This document shows positions 22,086 to 30,506 of a stretch of DNA of 64,000 nucleotides, piece by piece. The position numbers and the translations under genes are program-made. The notes under the pieces were generated by a model, which saw only the letters and a list, made by a program, of their open reading frames with translations, did not search any database and was not told the origin of the DNA. Source of the stretch: JAICKN01 sp036489565 (GTDB lineage: Bacteria > Acidobacteriota > Terriglobia > Terriglobales > Acidobacteriaceae); contig DASXFN010000106.1 of the NCBI GenBank assembly GCA_036489565.1, positions 109,381 to 173,380 on the forward strand, read 5' to 3'. The number at the start of each line of letters is the position of its first letter. The first letter of the stretch is position 1.

Positions 22086-24422
22086 ATGAAATTGCAAATT
22101 GACAATTTAGATGGCCGAGGGCCACAGGACTATACGCAGTTGATCGACAGTGCGCGGCTGCCGCAGGTGGTCCGGCGATTGAACAAGCCGTCTGTGCTGA
22201 AAGTTGGGCTGCTATCGAATGGGCCGAATTTCGTTGTCCCAGTGAGCGGAGCACGGTTGACCTTAGGCCGCACGAATGGTCAGGACGTTTTTTCGGGATA
22301 TTTGTTGAGCGCGCCGAGCTATGAATATTTAGGCTGGGGCGAACACGGGCCGGTTTACCGGTACAACCTGGTGGCCCAGAGCGACGAAGTTGCGCTCGAC
22401 CGGAAACGATTGCCGGACCGCGTCCCTTTTGTGGGCCGGAGCGCGGGTAACGCGCTCCGGCAGATGGCGCAGGATTTGCTGCCGGGGTTGCTGGATGTAT
22501 CGGGCGTGGCAGAACTTGATCCTTTGGCGAGTTACGATCCTGATCCGCAAAAGAAATTTTCAGAACATGTCGCGGAAATCGCGCTCGAGGCGCGAGGAAG
22601 TTATCGAGCCGGAGATGGAGCCGTGGTTTTCACTTCGGTGGGCGCGGCGCAATATGCGTTGAATGAGAGCGCCGCGAACTTCTCGGCGGGATCTTTGACT
22701 CTGGAACCTGTGGACACACTCTTGAATGATGTGACCACAATCGGCAATTCCGAGCCCGAGGCATACGTAACGGATTATTTTGTGGGCGACAATCTTACTT
22801 TGAAGTTCTACCTTTCGCAGACGCCCTTCAGCCAATTCAGTGACACGATTTTTACGGAAGAGTATTCAGGATCAACGCTCAACGCGGCGCTGTGGACTAA
22901 GACTGATCCGGCAAATGCAGTGGCGGTGAGCGGCGGTAAGTTGCAGATTGCGGGAGGCACGGGAAGCGATGGGCAAACTCTAATTAACTTCGCGGAAAAG
23001 ATTGAGATGGGTGGGGCGCTGGTAATGCAGCATGGCGATGCGGAATTTCACGCTTCGTCAGCGGGTATCCTTGGCGGATTGTATTCGGGTGCAGTGACGG
23101 CGGCGAACTGCCTGGCGGGTTTTCAGCTTTCGCCAAGTGGAACAGAGTCGAACATCCAGGCAATCATCAATGGCGCGCTCAGTGGAACGCCGATGACCAC
23201 GGTGAGCGGGCGGCACTACGTTCTTACTACGAGGATCTATTCGCTGGAGGTTTATCGCGAACAGCAGATATTCCATTCGTCCTCGCATCCGGCGGGCAGC
23301 GGATTGGGAGGGGCGGAGTTAGCAGCGGACGTGCGCGTGGTGCTGGAAGCGCATGAGATTGATCCTGCCAATCCCGCGTCGCTGATCGCAAGCTCCACGG
23401 TGTTGTATGACGACGTGCTGACAAATGCGCCGGGGTTTGCGACATATGCATTAATAAACGCCGTGAACATGAACTGCGACATTGCATTTACGCGGATGGT
23501 GCAAGCGCCGGGCACCCAGGTGCGCAGCGCACTCCCCGGCTTAACTTTCCGGACGCGGCTGGTGGGAGCGCAATCTGATGGAGCAGAGTGCACGATTGTG
23601 TCAGGGCCGGCACTGGATTTTTTTACCGCGTATGTTCCTCAAGCGAACGAGGCGATCGAAGTCCGATATCGCGGGACGGGGACGGCGATTGCCCGAGTGC
23701 TGAATCCGGCGAGCATTGCCGCGTTGGCGAATGGCTCGGATGACGGCGTTCGCGGGGTCGTGAGGCGCATTAAGAGTCCCCCCGCGCGGATGGCGGCCGA
23801 TTGCGAAAATGCTGCACTGGCGATTTTAGATGATGGGAACATTTCCGGATGGACGGGTTCTTACGAGACGTGGAGTGATTTTTTGCCCGGCGTGGCCGCA
23901 GATATTTTTCCGGGAGACGCCTTGCAAATTAATATGCCGTCGCGCAGTGCGAACTTTACGGCGATTGTGCGGGAAGTCGCGATTGGCGTGAAGGACCTGC
24001 AAGGCGAGCACAGCGACTATAAGATCACGTTCGCCAATGACGCGGCGGAAACGCTGTCATTTGAATTCGAGAGCGCGAAGGCTTCGATCCCTATTGGGCT
24101 TCAGCAGCTGAATGAAGATCAGGTCGCGTCTGCTTACTTGACGGCACTGACGGGGGCGGCCATCACTGCGATTACCTCTACGACGGTGAGCATTGATACC
24201 GGAAGTGGGCCGATTTCCGGAGGAGGATTCGAAGTTCGATGGAGCGACACCGGATGGGGCCAAGCGAATGACCGGAATCTGGTAGGCCGGTTTGGAACGC
24301 AAACCTTTACTGTGCCGCGACTGTCGAAGGCGCAGGGTTATTTTTTGCGGCAGTACGATGCTTCGGTGCCTCCGAAGTATTCGCGGTACACCTGCGCTCT
24401 GTATGTGAATTATCCAGCTTGA
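22086..24422 (+). CDS. Large tail hub / baseplate-like protein
   Basis: A 778-residue protein, the largest structural candidate after the two exported proteins. The N-terminal quarter (TLGRTNGQDVFSGYLLSAPS, YRYNLVAQSDEVALDRKRLP) resembles the beta-barrel part of tail hub proteins (gp27-like). The middle holds a concanavalin-like segment (FTEEYSGSTLNAALWTKTDP) and the C-terminus a FnIII-like sandwich (GFEVRWSDTGWGQAND). Such proteins sit at the tail tip and contact the cell surface. The family match is by eye. The 138 bases before it hold only weak short frames, and the RBS is poor. Confidence 0.55.
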   Translation: MKLQIDNLDGRGPQDYTQLIDSARLPQVVRRLNKPSVLKVGLLSNGPNFVVPVSGARLTLGRTNGQDVFSGYLLSAPSYEYLGWGEHGPVYRYNLVAQSDEVALDRKRLPDRVPFVGRSAGNALRQMAQDLLPGLLDVSGVAELDPLASYDPDPQKKFSEHVAEIALEARGSYRAGDGAVVFTSVGAAQYALNESAANFSAGSLTLEPVDTLLNDVTTIGNSEPEAYVTDYFVGDNLTLKFYLSQTPFSQFSDTIFTEEYSGSTLNAALWTKTDPANAVAVSGGKLQIAGGTGSDGQTLINFAEKIEMGGALVMQHGDAEFHASSAGILGGLYSGAVTAANCLAGFQLSPSGTESNIQAIINGALSGTPMTTVSGRHYVLTTRIYSLEVYREQQIFHSSSHPAGSGLGGAELAADVRVVLEAHEIDPANPASLIASSTVLYDDVLTNAPGFATYALINAVNMNCDIAFTRMVQAPGTQVRSALPGLTFRTRLVGAQSDGAECTIVSGPALDFFTAYVPQANEAIEVRYRGTGTAIARVLNPASIAALANGSDDGVRGVVRRIKSPPARMAADCENAALAILDDGNISGWTGSYETWSDFLPGVAADIFPGDALQINMPSRSANFTAIVREVAIGVKDLQGEHSDYKITFANDAAETLSFEFESAKASIPIGLQQLNEDQVASAYLTALTGAAITAITSTTVSIDTGSGPISGGGFEVRWSDTGWGQANDRNLVGRFGTQTFTVPRLSKAQGYFLRQYDASVPPKYSRYTCALYVNYPA

Positions 24423-24430
24423 GATCCCAC

Positions 24431-24745
24431 ATGGCATTCGATATGGCAAAACAAGAGGAAGACTTCCGGAAAGAGTATCTCCACAATGGTAAGTCGCTGG
24501 TAGTGCGCGTTACCGACAACGACTTTCAGCGCGAGGTGATTGAGAAGCTGAGCCGGCTGGAAACCAAGATGGACATGCTGGTTGGCGGCGAGCAGCCGGG
24601 GTGGATGCAGTCGGCGGAGAACCGGATTAATGCGTTGACGCGGAATGATATTAAGCGGAGTGTTTATGACCGGCTGGTGAATGCCGCAATTACCGTGGCG
24701 ATTAGTGTGGCGATCGCGCTGCGGGATTATTGGGGGGTGAGGTGA
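24431..24745 (+). CDS. Small coiled-coil/membrane protein, XhlA-like holin accessory
   Basis: A 104-residue protein with a coiled coil (DFQREVIEKLSRLETKMDML), a basic turn, and a C-terminal hydrophobic stretch (VNAAITVAISVAIALRDYW) that could cross the membrane. This layout resembles XhlA-type hemolysin/holin accessory proteins found at the ends of phage tail modules. It starts eight bases after the hub gene. No endolysin gene is nearby, so a lysis role is uncertain. Confidence 0.5.
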   Translation: MAFDMAKQEEDFRKEYLHNGKSLVVRVTDNDFQREVIEKLSRLETKMDMLVGGEQPGWMQSAENRINALTRNDIKRSVYDRLVNAAITVAISVAIALRDYWGVR

Positions 24746-24777
24746 GATTGGGGCCCTAAAGGGCCTGCGAGAATCGT

Positions 24778-24813
24778 GTGGAGTAGCGCGGCCATAAATG
24801 GCCGCTCTTCCAC
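24778..24813. repeat. Palindromic hairpin at the right end of the cluster
   Basis: GTGGA...TCCAC encloses GCGGCCAT-aa-ATGGCCGC. A smaller hairpin GGCCC-taaa-GGGCC stands just before it (about 24762-24775). There is no T-run on either strand. They lie between the convergent ends of the XhlA-like and E2 genes and may act as a bidirectional barrier or be another repeat family. Confidence 0.6.
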
Positions 24814-24871
24814 GACGTGCACCTGTGCAAGAGATATCAGCAGAACTGGAAGTAATGCACTCGACGATGGC

Positions 24872-26173
24872 CTATCCGACTTCCTCACTCCAGTTTTCCA
24901 TCGTCTTCTTCAGGAACGCCATGAACTGGTCGGCGACGGCGCCGTCAATCAGGCGATGATCGTAGCCGAGCGTCAGGTGAACGACCGAGCGGATGGCGAT
25001 GGAATCCACGCCTTCGCTGTCGGTGATTACGAGCGGGACTTTCATGATGCCGCCGATTCCGAGGATCGCCGAGTTCGGCTGATTGATGATGGGCAGCCCA
25101 AACACCGCGCCGAACTGGCCGGGGTTGGTGATGGTGAAAGTGGAGCCTTCCACTTCTTCGGGCTTTAATTTCTTTCCTCTCGCGCGCGCGCCAATGTCGG
25201 TAATGCTGCGCTGCAATCCAAGAAAATTAAGGTCATCGGCATTCTTTAGCACGGGAACAATGAGTCCCCAATCGAGCGCGACGGCAATGCCGACGTTGAC
25301 GTTGCTGTGGTAGTGAATATTGTTATCAAACAAAGACGCGTTGATGATGGGGTATTGCTGCAATGCGATGATCGACGAGCGTACAAAGAATGGCATGAAT
25401 GTTAGCCGCACGCCGTGGCGCTGCTCGAAGGAATTTTTCAGCTTATTGCGCAAGTTGACGATGCGCGTGATGTCCACCTCAAACATGCAGTGAACGTGAG
25501 CGCTGGTACGTCGTGACTCAATCATGCGCTCCGCTATAATTTTGCGCATGCGGGTAAGCGGAACAACATCTCCGGGAATTTCAACTGGAGGCGCCGAACG
25601 AGGAGCGGGCGCTGGGGCGCTGGTCGTACGCGAAGGAGGGGCGGCAACGTTTTTCTCCGCGCTTTTCTCTTCTCCTTTTTCGAGGAAATCCAAAATGTCC
25701 TGCTTGGTGATGCGGCCGCCCAGGCCGCTGCCTTCCACCTGCGCCAAATCAATGTTGTGCTCGCGCGCCATTTTACGCACCAGCGGTGAGGAGCGCGCCT
25801 CATCTTCTTCGTCTTCTTTATGTGACGGCTTGAGCGTTTCCGCAGCAGAGGCGGGCTTGGCGGGAGCGGCCGCTTTCTTTTCCGCGGGAGCTTCGTTCTG
25901 AGCAACGCGGGCCTGAGTGGGCTTCACAGCTTCGCCGTCGCCGGCGATGGTTCCCACTACGGTGTTGACCTGAACCGTGGTTCCTTCGGTGACCTTGATG
26001 TCCTGGAGCACGCCAGAGGCGGGAGCGGGAATTTCGGCGTCCACTTTGTCGGTGGAGATCTCAAACAGCGGCTCGTCGCGCTGGACTTTATCGCCGGGCT
26101 TCTTCAGCCATTTGGTGATGGTGCCTTCAACAATAGACTCCCCCATTTGGGGCATGATGATATCGGTCGCCAT
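24872..26173 (-). CDS. 2-oxoacid dehydrogenase E2 component (dihydrolipoyl acyltransferase)
   Basis: A 433-residue E2 with an N-terminal lipoyl domain (FEISTDKVDAEIPAPASGV, lipoyl Lys43), an Ala/Pro/Lys-rich linker, a peripheral-subunit-binding domain (about 130-165; SPLVRKMAREHNIDLAQVEG), a second linker and the catalytic domain ending with LGYDHRLIDGAVA (His and Asp of the active site). It passes acyl groups from E1 to CoA. Whether the substrate is pyruvate, 2-oxoglutarate or a branched-chain acid cannot be told here; no E1 gene is in the window. AAGGAA precedes the ATG. The E3 and lipB genes lie 2-3 kb upstream on the same strand. Confidence 0.9.
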   Translation of the reverse strand: MATDIIMPQMGESIVEGTITKWLKKPGDKVQRDEPLFEISTDKVDAEIPAPASGVLQDIKVTEGTTVQVNTVVGTIAGDGEAVKPTQARVAQNEAPAEKKAAAPAKPASAAETLKPSHKEDEEDEARSSPLVRKMAREHNIDLAQVEGSGLGGRITKQDILDFLEKGEEKSAEKNVAAPPSRTTSAPAPAPRSAPPVEIPGDVVPLTRMRKIIAERMIESRRTSAHVHCMFEVDITRIVNLRNKLKNSFEQRHGVRLTFMPFFVRSSIIALQQYPIINASLFDNNIHYHSNVNVGIAVALDWGLIVPVLKNADDLNFLGLQRSITDIGARARGKKLKPEEVEGSTFTITNPGQFGAVFGLPIINQPNSAILGIGGIMKVPLVITDSEGVDSIAIRSVVHLTLGYDHRLIDGAVADQFMAFLKKTMENWSEEVG

Positions 26174-26310
26174 AATTTCCTTCCGGAAGCCCGAGGCGAA
26201 AATCTGCGACAGGCAAACAGAATATTATAGCGTTCCGGGAAGCGGGCGGCCAGTTGGGATGGCACGGTAGTAATGCGGTGTGTCCCAGTAAAGGTAGCCT
26301 TTGGCGATAG

Positions 26311-26370
26311 GGATGTTTCGACTCGCAAGAGCTGCGCTATGCGCTTGCTCTTGCTTCGCTCAACATGACA
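26311..26370 (+). repeat. Family A-like palindromic repeat, copy 10
   Basis: GGATGTTTCGACT and TTCGCTCAACATGACA flank the core GCAAGAGC/GCTCTTGC. The paired end bases changed together (GGATGTT with AACATGACA), which suggests that the ends pair. Confidence 0.6.
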
Positions 26371-26386
26371 GGTCCAAAAGAAGAAT

Positions 26387-26938
26387 TTAATCCTGCATCT
26401 TCATGCCTTCAGCGCCGCTATGCGGCTCTACGCCGAAGGAATCCTTCCAGTATTGCTGCACGGCAAGAGGAAGTTTATCCAACCGGGTGAGGAAAGCGGT
26501 GAGCTTCCAGATTTGGTCCTCGCTAAGCGTTTTTCCCCAAGCGGGCATGCCGGTGTAGCGCACGCCGGTGGAGATCGCATAACGCACGTGCCATTCCGGA
26601 TCGTCAAGCGGGTCAATAATCAACTGCGGGACGGGCGGATAAAAAGATTTCGCCAGCGGGCTGGGCTTGTAGTTGAAGCTGCCATGGCACCCGGCGCAAT
26701 TCATGGTGTAGATTTTCATGCCTTCGATGAGATTGTCATCGGTGGGCGGCACGGGATTGCTAATGTGTGGGGCGTGGCGATCCATGGATGCGTCCATGGA
26801 ATGCATGGCGATGTTGCGTTCAATGCTGGGCGGAGTGGCATCGGCGTTAGTAGGCAGGAGTCCGAGGAAGGCGAAAGCCAGTCCAGCCGCAACAATCACG
26901 ACTACAGTGACGATGACTCCGATAATGAAATTGCGCAT
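26387..26938 (-). CDS. c-type cytochrome
   Basis: A 183-residue monoheme cytochrome c. An N-terminal hydrophobic segment (FIIGVIVTVVVIVAAGLAFA) serves as a membrane anchor or signal. The haem site is NCAGCHGS (near 87-94), and an expected Met ligand is in TGMPAWG near 133. It should face the periplasm and carry electrons. The ATG at 26938 is supported by GGAGG seven bases upstream, better than an ATG 21 bases earlier. No partner oxidase genes are visible. Confidence 0.88.
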   Translation of the reverse strand: MRNFIIGVIVTVVVIVAAGLAFAFLGLLPTNADATPPSIERNIAMHSMDASMDRHAPHISNPVPPTDDNLIEGMKIYTMNCAGCHGSFNYKPSPLAKSFYPPVPQLIIDPLDDPEWHVRYAISTGVRYTGMPAWGKTLSEDQIWKLTAFLTRLDKLPLAVQQYWKDSFGVEPHSGAEGMKMQD

Positions 26939-27172
26939 ATTGCCCTCCGAAAGATGCATTGCCGCGTTATAAGAATGGAGTGTATTTGCGTGACAAGGTT
27001 ACACCTTCATTCCAAGAGTATTCGAACAATGGTAATCAATATCCGGCCATTCTACGCCTGAATTGTTAAGCTCCGCCTAAGGAGGACCACCGCTCGGAGA
27101 ATGATCGCCTATTGCGAACGACCAGCGCCGACTGCGAAGATTGCCGAGTTCACAGTTATACTGCGGAGCAAG

Positions 27173-27919
27173 ATGCACGCGGCTAAACTTAAGTGCTTGA
27201 CTAGTCTTATTATTGGTCTCTCGCTGACTGCGCAGATTGCAGGCCAAACTACCCAAAATTCGAATACCAATCAGACGGGGAGTAGTTCATCTCCTGCAGT
27301 TAGGCGGGAGATCGTTGAAGAGAATCCCTATTTTCGAGTTTTCAGATTGCAAATAACAGCTGGCGCAGAGACAGATCTCGAATCGCATGGGCGAGATGCG
27401 GTTCTGATAGTGCTGGGAGAAAATCTCGCACTGAGCGCGCAAAAGTCTGGCGAGGCCGCATCCCTGATAAATGGCGAAGCTCGTTTTCTGCCGATGGGTA
27501 GCATTTCTCACCTAACGAACTCAGGAACTACCACCGTGACCGCTTTGATTGCGGAGATCAAGCAACATTGGGCGTCCGCGATGCACTCGTGTTCCGAACC
27601 TGCCAAATGCACCCACCCGATACGAATGGGAGAGGCAATGATTGGCGAGACTACTTCGCTATTTACGAATGGTTTTGTTACCGCGTATCGACATCGGCTT
27701 GATCCTGGAGCAACGTTGGCTAGTTCGTATTTTTCCACGAAGGGAAAAGACCACTTGTTACTGATTGCTTTAACCGATCTGCATGCAAACTTTGATGGCA
27801 GCGACGAAGCATTGAAGGTTGGGCAAACATACGCGTCTGAAGCGACAGAAATCGATATTGATGCTGGGGGTAGTCCAGCCGGTTGGATTGTCCTACGCGT
27901 GGAAACACTCTCGCATTGA
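27173..27919 (+). CDS. Exported cupin-like protein
   Basis: A 248-residue protein with a probable Sec signal peptide (CLTSLIIGLSLTAQIAGQ) from the ATG at 27173 (GGAG upstream). The rest reads as two cupin-type beta-barrels: EENPYFRVFRLQITAGAETD with HGRDAVLIVLGE in the first half and NGFVTAYRHRLDPGATL in the second. The usual His metal ligands are sparse, so enzymatic activity is doubtful. It stands alone, convergent with lipB. Specific function is unknown. Confidence 0.6.
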   Translation: MHAAKLKCLTSLIIGLSLTAQIAGQTTQNSNTNQTGSSSSPAVRREIVEENPYFRVFRLQITAGAETDLESHGRDAVLIVLGENLALSAQKSGEAASLINGEARFLPMGSISHLTNSGTTTVTALIAEIKQHWASAMHSCSEPAKCTHPIRMGEAMIGETTSLFTNGFVTAYRHRLDPGATLASSYFSTKGKDHLLLIALTDLHANFDGSDEALKVGQTYASEATEIDIDAGGSPAGWIVLRVETLSH

Positions 27920-27927
27920 GCCGCTTC

Positions 27928-28782
27928 TCACGCCCAGAACGTATCTTCTTCGCTGTGTAACTTGCGGAGTTCCTTAGGCGGCTTCATGGGAACGCCGATG
28001 GCCGGGCCGAGGAGAGATTCTAGTGAATCAAGCCAGAGAATCTGGGATTGGAAGACCACTCCAAAATTGCGAGTAACGGCGTGAGCGACATCCTGGACCG
28101 AAAGACCCCTGCCCAACTCCTTTGCCATGGAAGTCACGGGCTTCGCCGTGATGCCACAGGGGATGATGAGATCGAAAAAGCTGAGATCGGTATTCATGTT
28201 GAGCGCGAAGCCGTGGGAGGTGACGGCGCGGGAGATGTGGACGCCGATGGCGGCGATTTTGGCTTCTGTATTGCTTTCGCTTTTTGCTGTCGAGCTTTGC
28301 TCGACCTCGCCGGGTCGAAGACCCGGCGCTACACATTCCGTGGCTGGCTCAGGAGCAGTCCACACTCCCGTAAGGCCGCAGATGCGTTTCGTGGGAATGC
28401 GGAAGTCGGCGCAGGTACGGATTAGGACTTCTTCCAGGCGGCGGACGTATTCGATGGCGCCTACGGTTTTGCGCTTTTCGTCTTCGGAAGGCAGACTTCG
28501 GAGATCGAAGATCGGATATCCGACTAGCTGGCCGGGGCCGTGGAAGGTGACATCGCCGCCACGGTCGGATTCAAAGACCTCGACTCCGCGCTGCGCGAGC
28601 AGTTCTGGCGAGGCAACGATATTTTTGGATTTCGCATTGCGGCCGAGAGTGATCACTGGCGTGTGCTCAAGCAAGAGAAGTACGTCGCCAATTTCGCTGT
28701 TCTTGCGCAATTCGACCAATCGCTGCTGCAGGCGGAGCCCTGTGGCGTAATCAATTGTGCCGAGTTGAAGAACGGAGATCAT
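27928..28782 (-). CDS. lipB: Octanoyl-[ACP]:protein N-octanoyltransferase (LipB) with repeat-derived insert
   Basis: A 284-residue LipB. It transfers octanoate from ACP to lipoyl domains such as that of the E2 encoded nearby. Key parts are VITLGRNAKSKNI, GGDVTFHGPGQLVGYPIFDL, the lysine motif AKIAAIGVHISR and the catalytic cysteine in IIPCGITAKPVTSM. Between GVWTAPEPATE and the lysine motif lies an extra stretch of about 30 residues not seen in ordinary LipB. It is encoded in part by two perfect palindromes (28289-28328). The frame stays open and catalytic residues are intact, so it is probably functional. Confidence 0.9.
   Translation of the reverse strand: MISVLQLGTIDYATGLRLQQRLVELRKNSEIGDVLLLLEHTPVITLGRNAKSKNIVASPELLAQRGVEVFESDRGGDVTFHGPGQLVGYPIFDLRSLPSEDEKRKTVGAIEYVRRLEEVLIRTCADFRIPTKRICGLTGVWTAPEPATECVAPGLRPGEVEQSSTAKSESNTEAKIAAIGVHISRAVTSHGFALNMNTDLSFFDLIIPCGITAKPVTSMAKELGRGLSVQDVAHAVTRNFGVVFQSQILWLDSLESLLGPAIGVPMKPPKELRKLHSEEDTFWA
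28289..28328 (-). repeat. Paired palindromes inserted in lipB (family D)
   Basis: On the plus strand GTCGAGC-ttt-GCTCGAC (28289-28305) is followed by CGCCGGGTC-gaa-GACCCGGCG (28308-28328). Both are perfect. The second is of a type often found between acidobacterial genes, here read in frame. Confidence 0.8.
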
Positions 28783-28807
28783 TCTCTACTTCTGCTGCAA
28801 TTGCATA

Positions 28808-28834
28808 GTTCCTTCGCTGCGCTCAGGATGACAA
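28808..28834 (+). repeat. Family A repeat, minimal copy 11
   Basis: GTTCCTTCGCTGCGCTC then AGGATGACA, in the gap between lipB and the E3 gene. Confidence 0.75.
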
Positions 28835-28858
28835 AAATTGAGGCAATGTCGGAAACCC

Positions 28859-30274
28859 TTACATATTGATCGCCAGCCCATACACGCTGTTCGACGCATC
28901 CAGCATGGCTTCCGCCAGCGTGGGATGCGCGTGGATCGTCCACATTAAATCCTCCACCGTCGCTTCCAGCTCGATGGCCGTCACGGCTTCGGCGATCAAC
29001 TCCGTTGCTTGCGGGCCGATGATGTGGACGCCGAGAATTTCTCCGTATTTCGTGTCGGAAACAATCTTGATGAAGCCTTCATGCTCGCCAACAATGGAGG
29101 CGCGCGAATTTGCCGTGAAGGGAAACTTACCGATCTTCACGTTATGGCCCTTCTCTTTGGCCTTCGCTTCGGTCAAGCCGACGCTGCCAATTTCCGGATG
29201 GCAATACGTGACGTTAGGAATTTTCAGCGGGTCAATCGGCCTGTCTTCTTTTTTAGCGATCTTGGAAACCGCAACGATGCCCTCCATGGCTCCCACATGC
29301 GCCAGCAGCGGCATGCCCAGAACGATGTCGCCGATGGCGTAGATGCCGGGCTCGTCAGTTTCCATCCACTCATTGGTTTTGATCGATCCGCGCTCGGGCT
29401 TGATGCGGGTCTTCTCCAGGCCAAGATTATCGGTGTAGGGCTTGCGGCCTACGGCGATCAGGATTTTCTCCGCTTCAATTTTTTGCTGCTTGCCATCGGC
29501 GCTGAAAGTTACCGCCACTCCGGATTTTGTGTTCTCAACCTTCTCAACTTTCGCGCTGGTGTGGAAGTTGATGCCGCGCTTGCGGTAAACGCGAGCCAGT
29601 TCTTTGGAGACCTCTTCATCTTCCAGAGGAACCAATCGCGGCAGCGCTTCAATAATGGTGATCTCAGAATCAAATGACCGGAAAATAGAGGCGAACTCCA
29701 CGCCCACCGCGCCCGCACCAACGATGACCAATGACTTGGGAATCCCGCTCAGTTTGAGAATTTCAATGTTGGTAAGGATGCGTTCTCCGGCTTCCAGGCC
29801 GGGAATCATGCGCGCTTCCGAGCCGGTAGCGAGGATTATATTTTTGGTTTTAATGGCACTCTTCTTACCGCCGTCATCAACATTGACCGTGAACACACCG
29901 TTCTGCGCCGGGCCAGTGAGCTTGCCGTAACCCTTGATCGTTTCCACCTTATTCTTGCGCATCAAAAATTCAAGTCCCTTGGCGTGCTTGTTGACGACGC
30001 CCGTCTTGCGGCTCTGAATCGCAGCCCAGTTCAGCTTGCGTGAGTCTACGCCTTCAATGCCGTATTCCTTGGCGTCTTTCAGGTGGTCCCAAATCTCGGC
30101 GTTGAATAACAGGGCCTTGGTCGGGATGCAGCCCACATGCAGGCAGGTGCCGCCGAGGTAGGGATCTTTTTCCACCAATGCGGTCTTCAGGCCGTACTGT
30201 CCGGCGCGGATGGCGGCCGTGTATCCAGCGGGGCCGCTGCCAATCACGGCGATGTCATAAATTGTTTCGGGCAA
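28859..30274 (-). CDS. lpdA: Dihydrolipoyl dehydrogenase (E3)
   Basis: A 471-residue flavoprotein. The N-terminal FAD-binding motif is AVIGSGPAGYTAAI, the redox disulfide is GGTCLHVGCIPTKAL (the two Cys five apart), the NAD-binding site is VIVGAGAVGVEFASI and the C-terminal His-Glu pair is HAHPTLAEAM. It reoxidises the lipoamide of E2. The start is an unusual TTG at 30274, chosen because AAGGAG stands eight bases upstream and the FAD motif follows at once. With lipB and E2 it forms a same-strand lipoate-related group, though the cytochrome gene and the opposing cupin-like gene stand within that group. Confidence 0.95.
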   Translation of the reverse strand: MPETIYDIAVIGSGPAGYTAAIRAGQYGLKTALVEKDPYLGGTCLHVGCIPTKALLFNAEIWDHLKDAKEYGIEGVDSRKLNWAAIQSRKTGVVNKHAKGLEFLMRKNKVETIKGYGKLTGPAQNGVFTVNVDDGGKKSAIKTKNIILATGSEARMIPGLEAGERILTNIEILKLSGIPKSLVIVGAGAVGVEFASIFRSFDSEITIIEALPRLVPLEDEEVSKELARVYRKRGINFHTSAKVEKVENTKSGVAVTFSADGKQQKIEAEKILIAVGRKPYTDNLGLEKTRIKPERGSIKTNEWMETDEPGIYAIGDIVLGMPLLAHVGAMEGIVAVSKIAKKEDRPIDPLKIPNVTYCHPEIGSVGLTEAKAKEKGHNVKIGKFPFTANSRASIVGEHEGFIKIVSDTKYGEILGVHIIGPQATELIAEAVTAIELEATVEDLMWTIHAHPTLAEAMLDASNSVYGLAINM

Positions 30275-30506
30275 AAGACGCTCCTTGCTGATTTAGATCA
30301 GGACTAATTGAGATCAGCCCAATAAGAACAGATGACGACGGGCAAATAACGATTCTACATGCTGTTCGAGCGCCCAGCGTGCCCCGTAAGGCCGGATGCG
30401 CACTGATTGTCCCAAATGAAACCCCCACCGCTGGAACAGCATGAACGAATTACACAGCGGAATGCGGCAGGGTGGAATTCGGATTAAGTTTTGTCGAGTT
30501 CCGCGC

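Noticed and set aside
21961..22089. GTG-started 42-codon frame ending in the hub ATG (ATGA)
   Set aside because: The stop/start overlap is attractive, but the sequence resembles nothing and lacks an RBS.
22019..22102. Short reading frame (27 codons, starting MFIAFQTKSG) before the hub gene
   Set aside because: It has no clear RBS, overlaps the hub start and is too short to judge; another weak frame covers the same gap.
24746..24871. Attachment site at the right end of the particle locus
   Set aside because: I found no matching direct repeat near 2550-3300 and no tRNA gene; only palindromes occur here.
27928..28782. lipB as a pseudogene broken by an insertion
   Set aside because: The frame is open through the insert and both catalytic motifs are intact.
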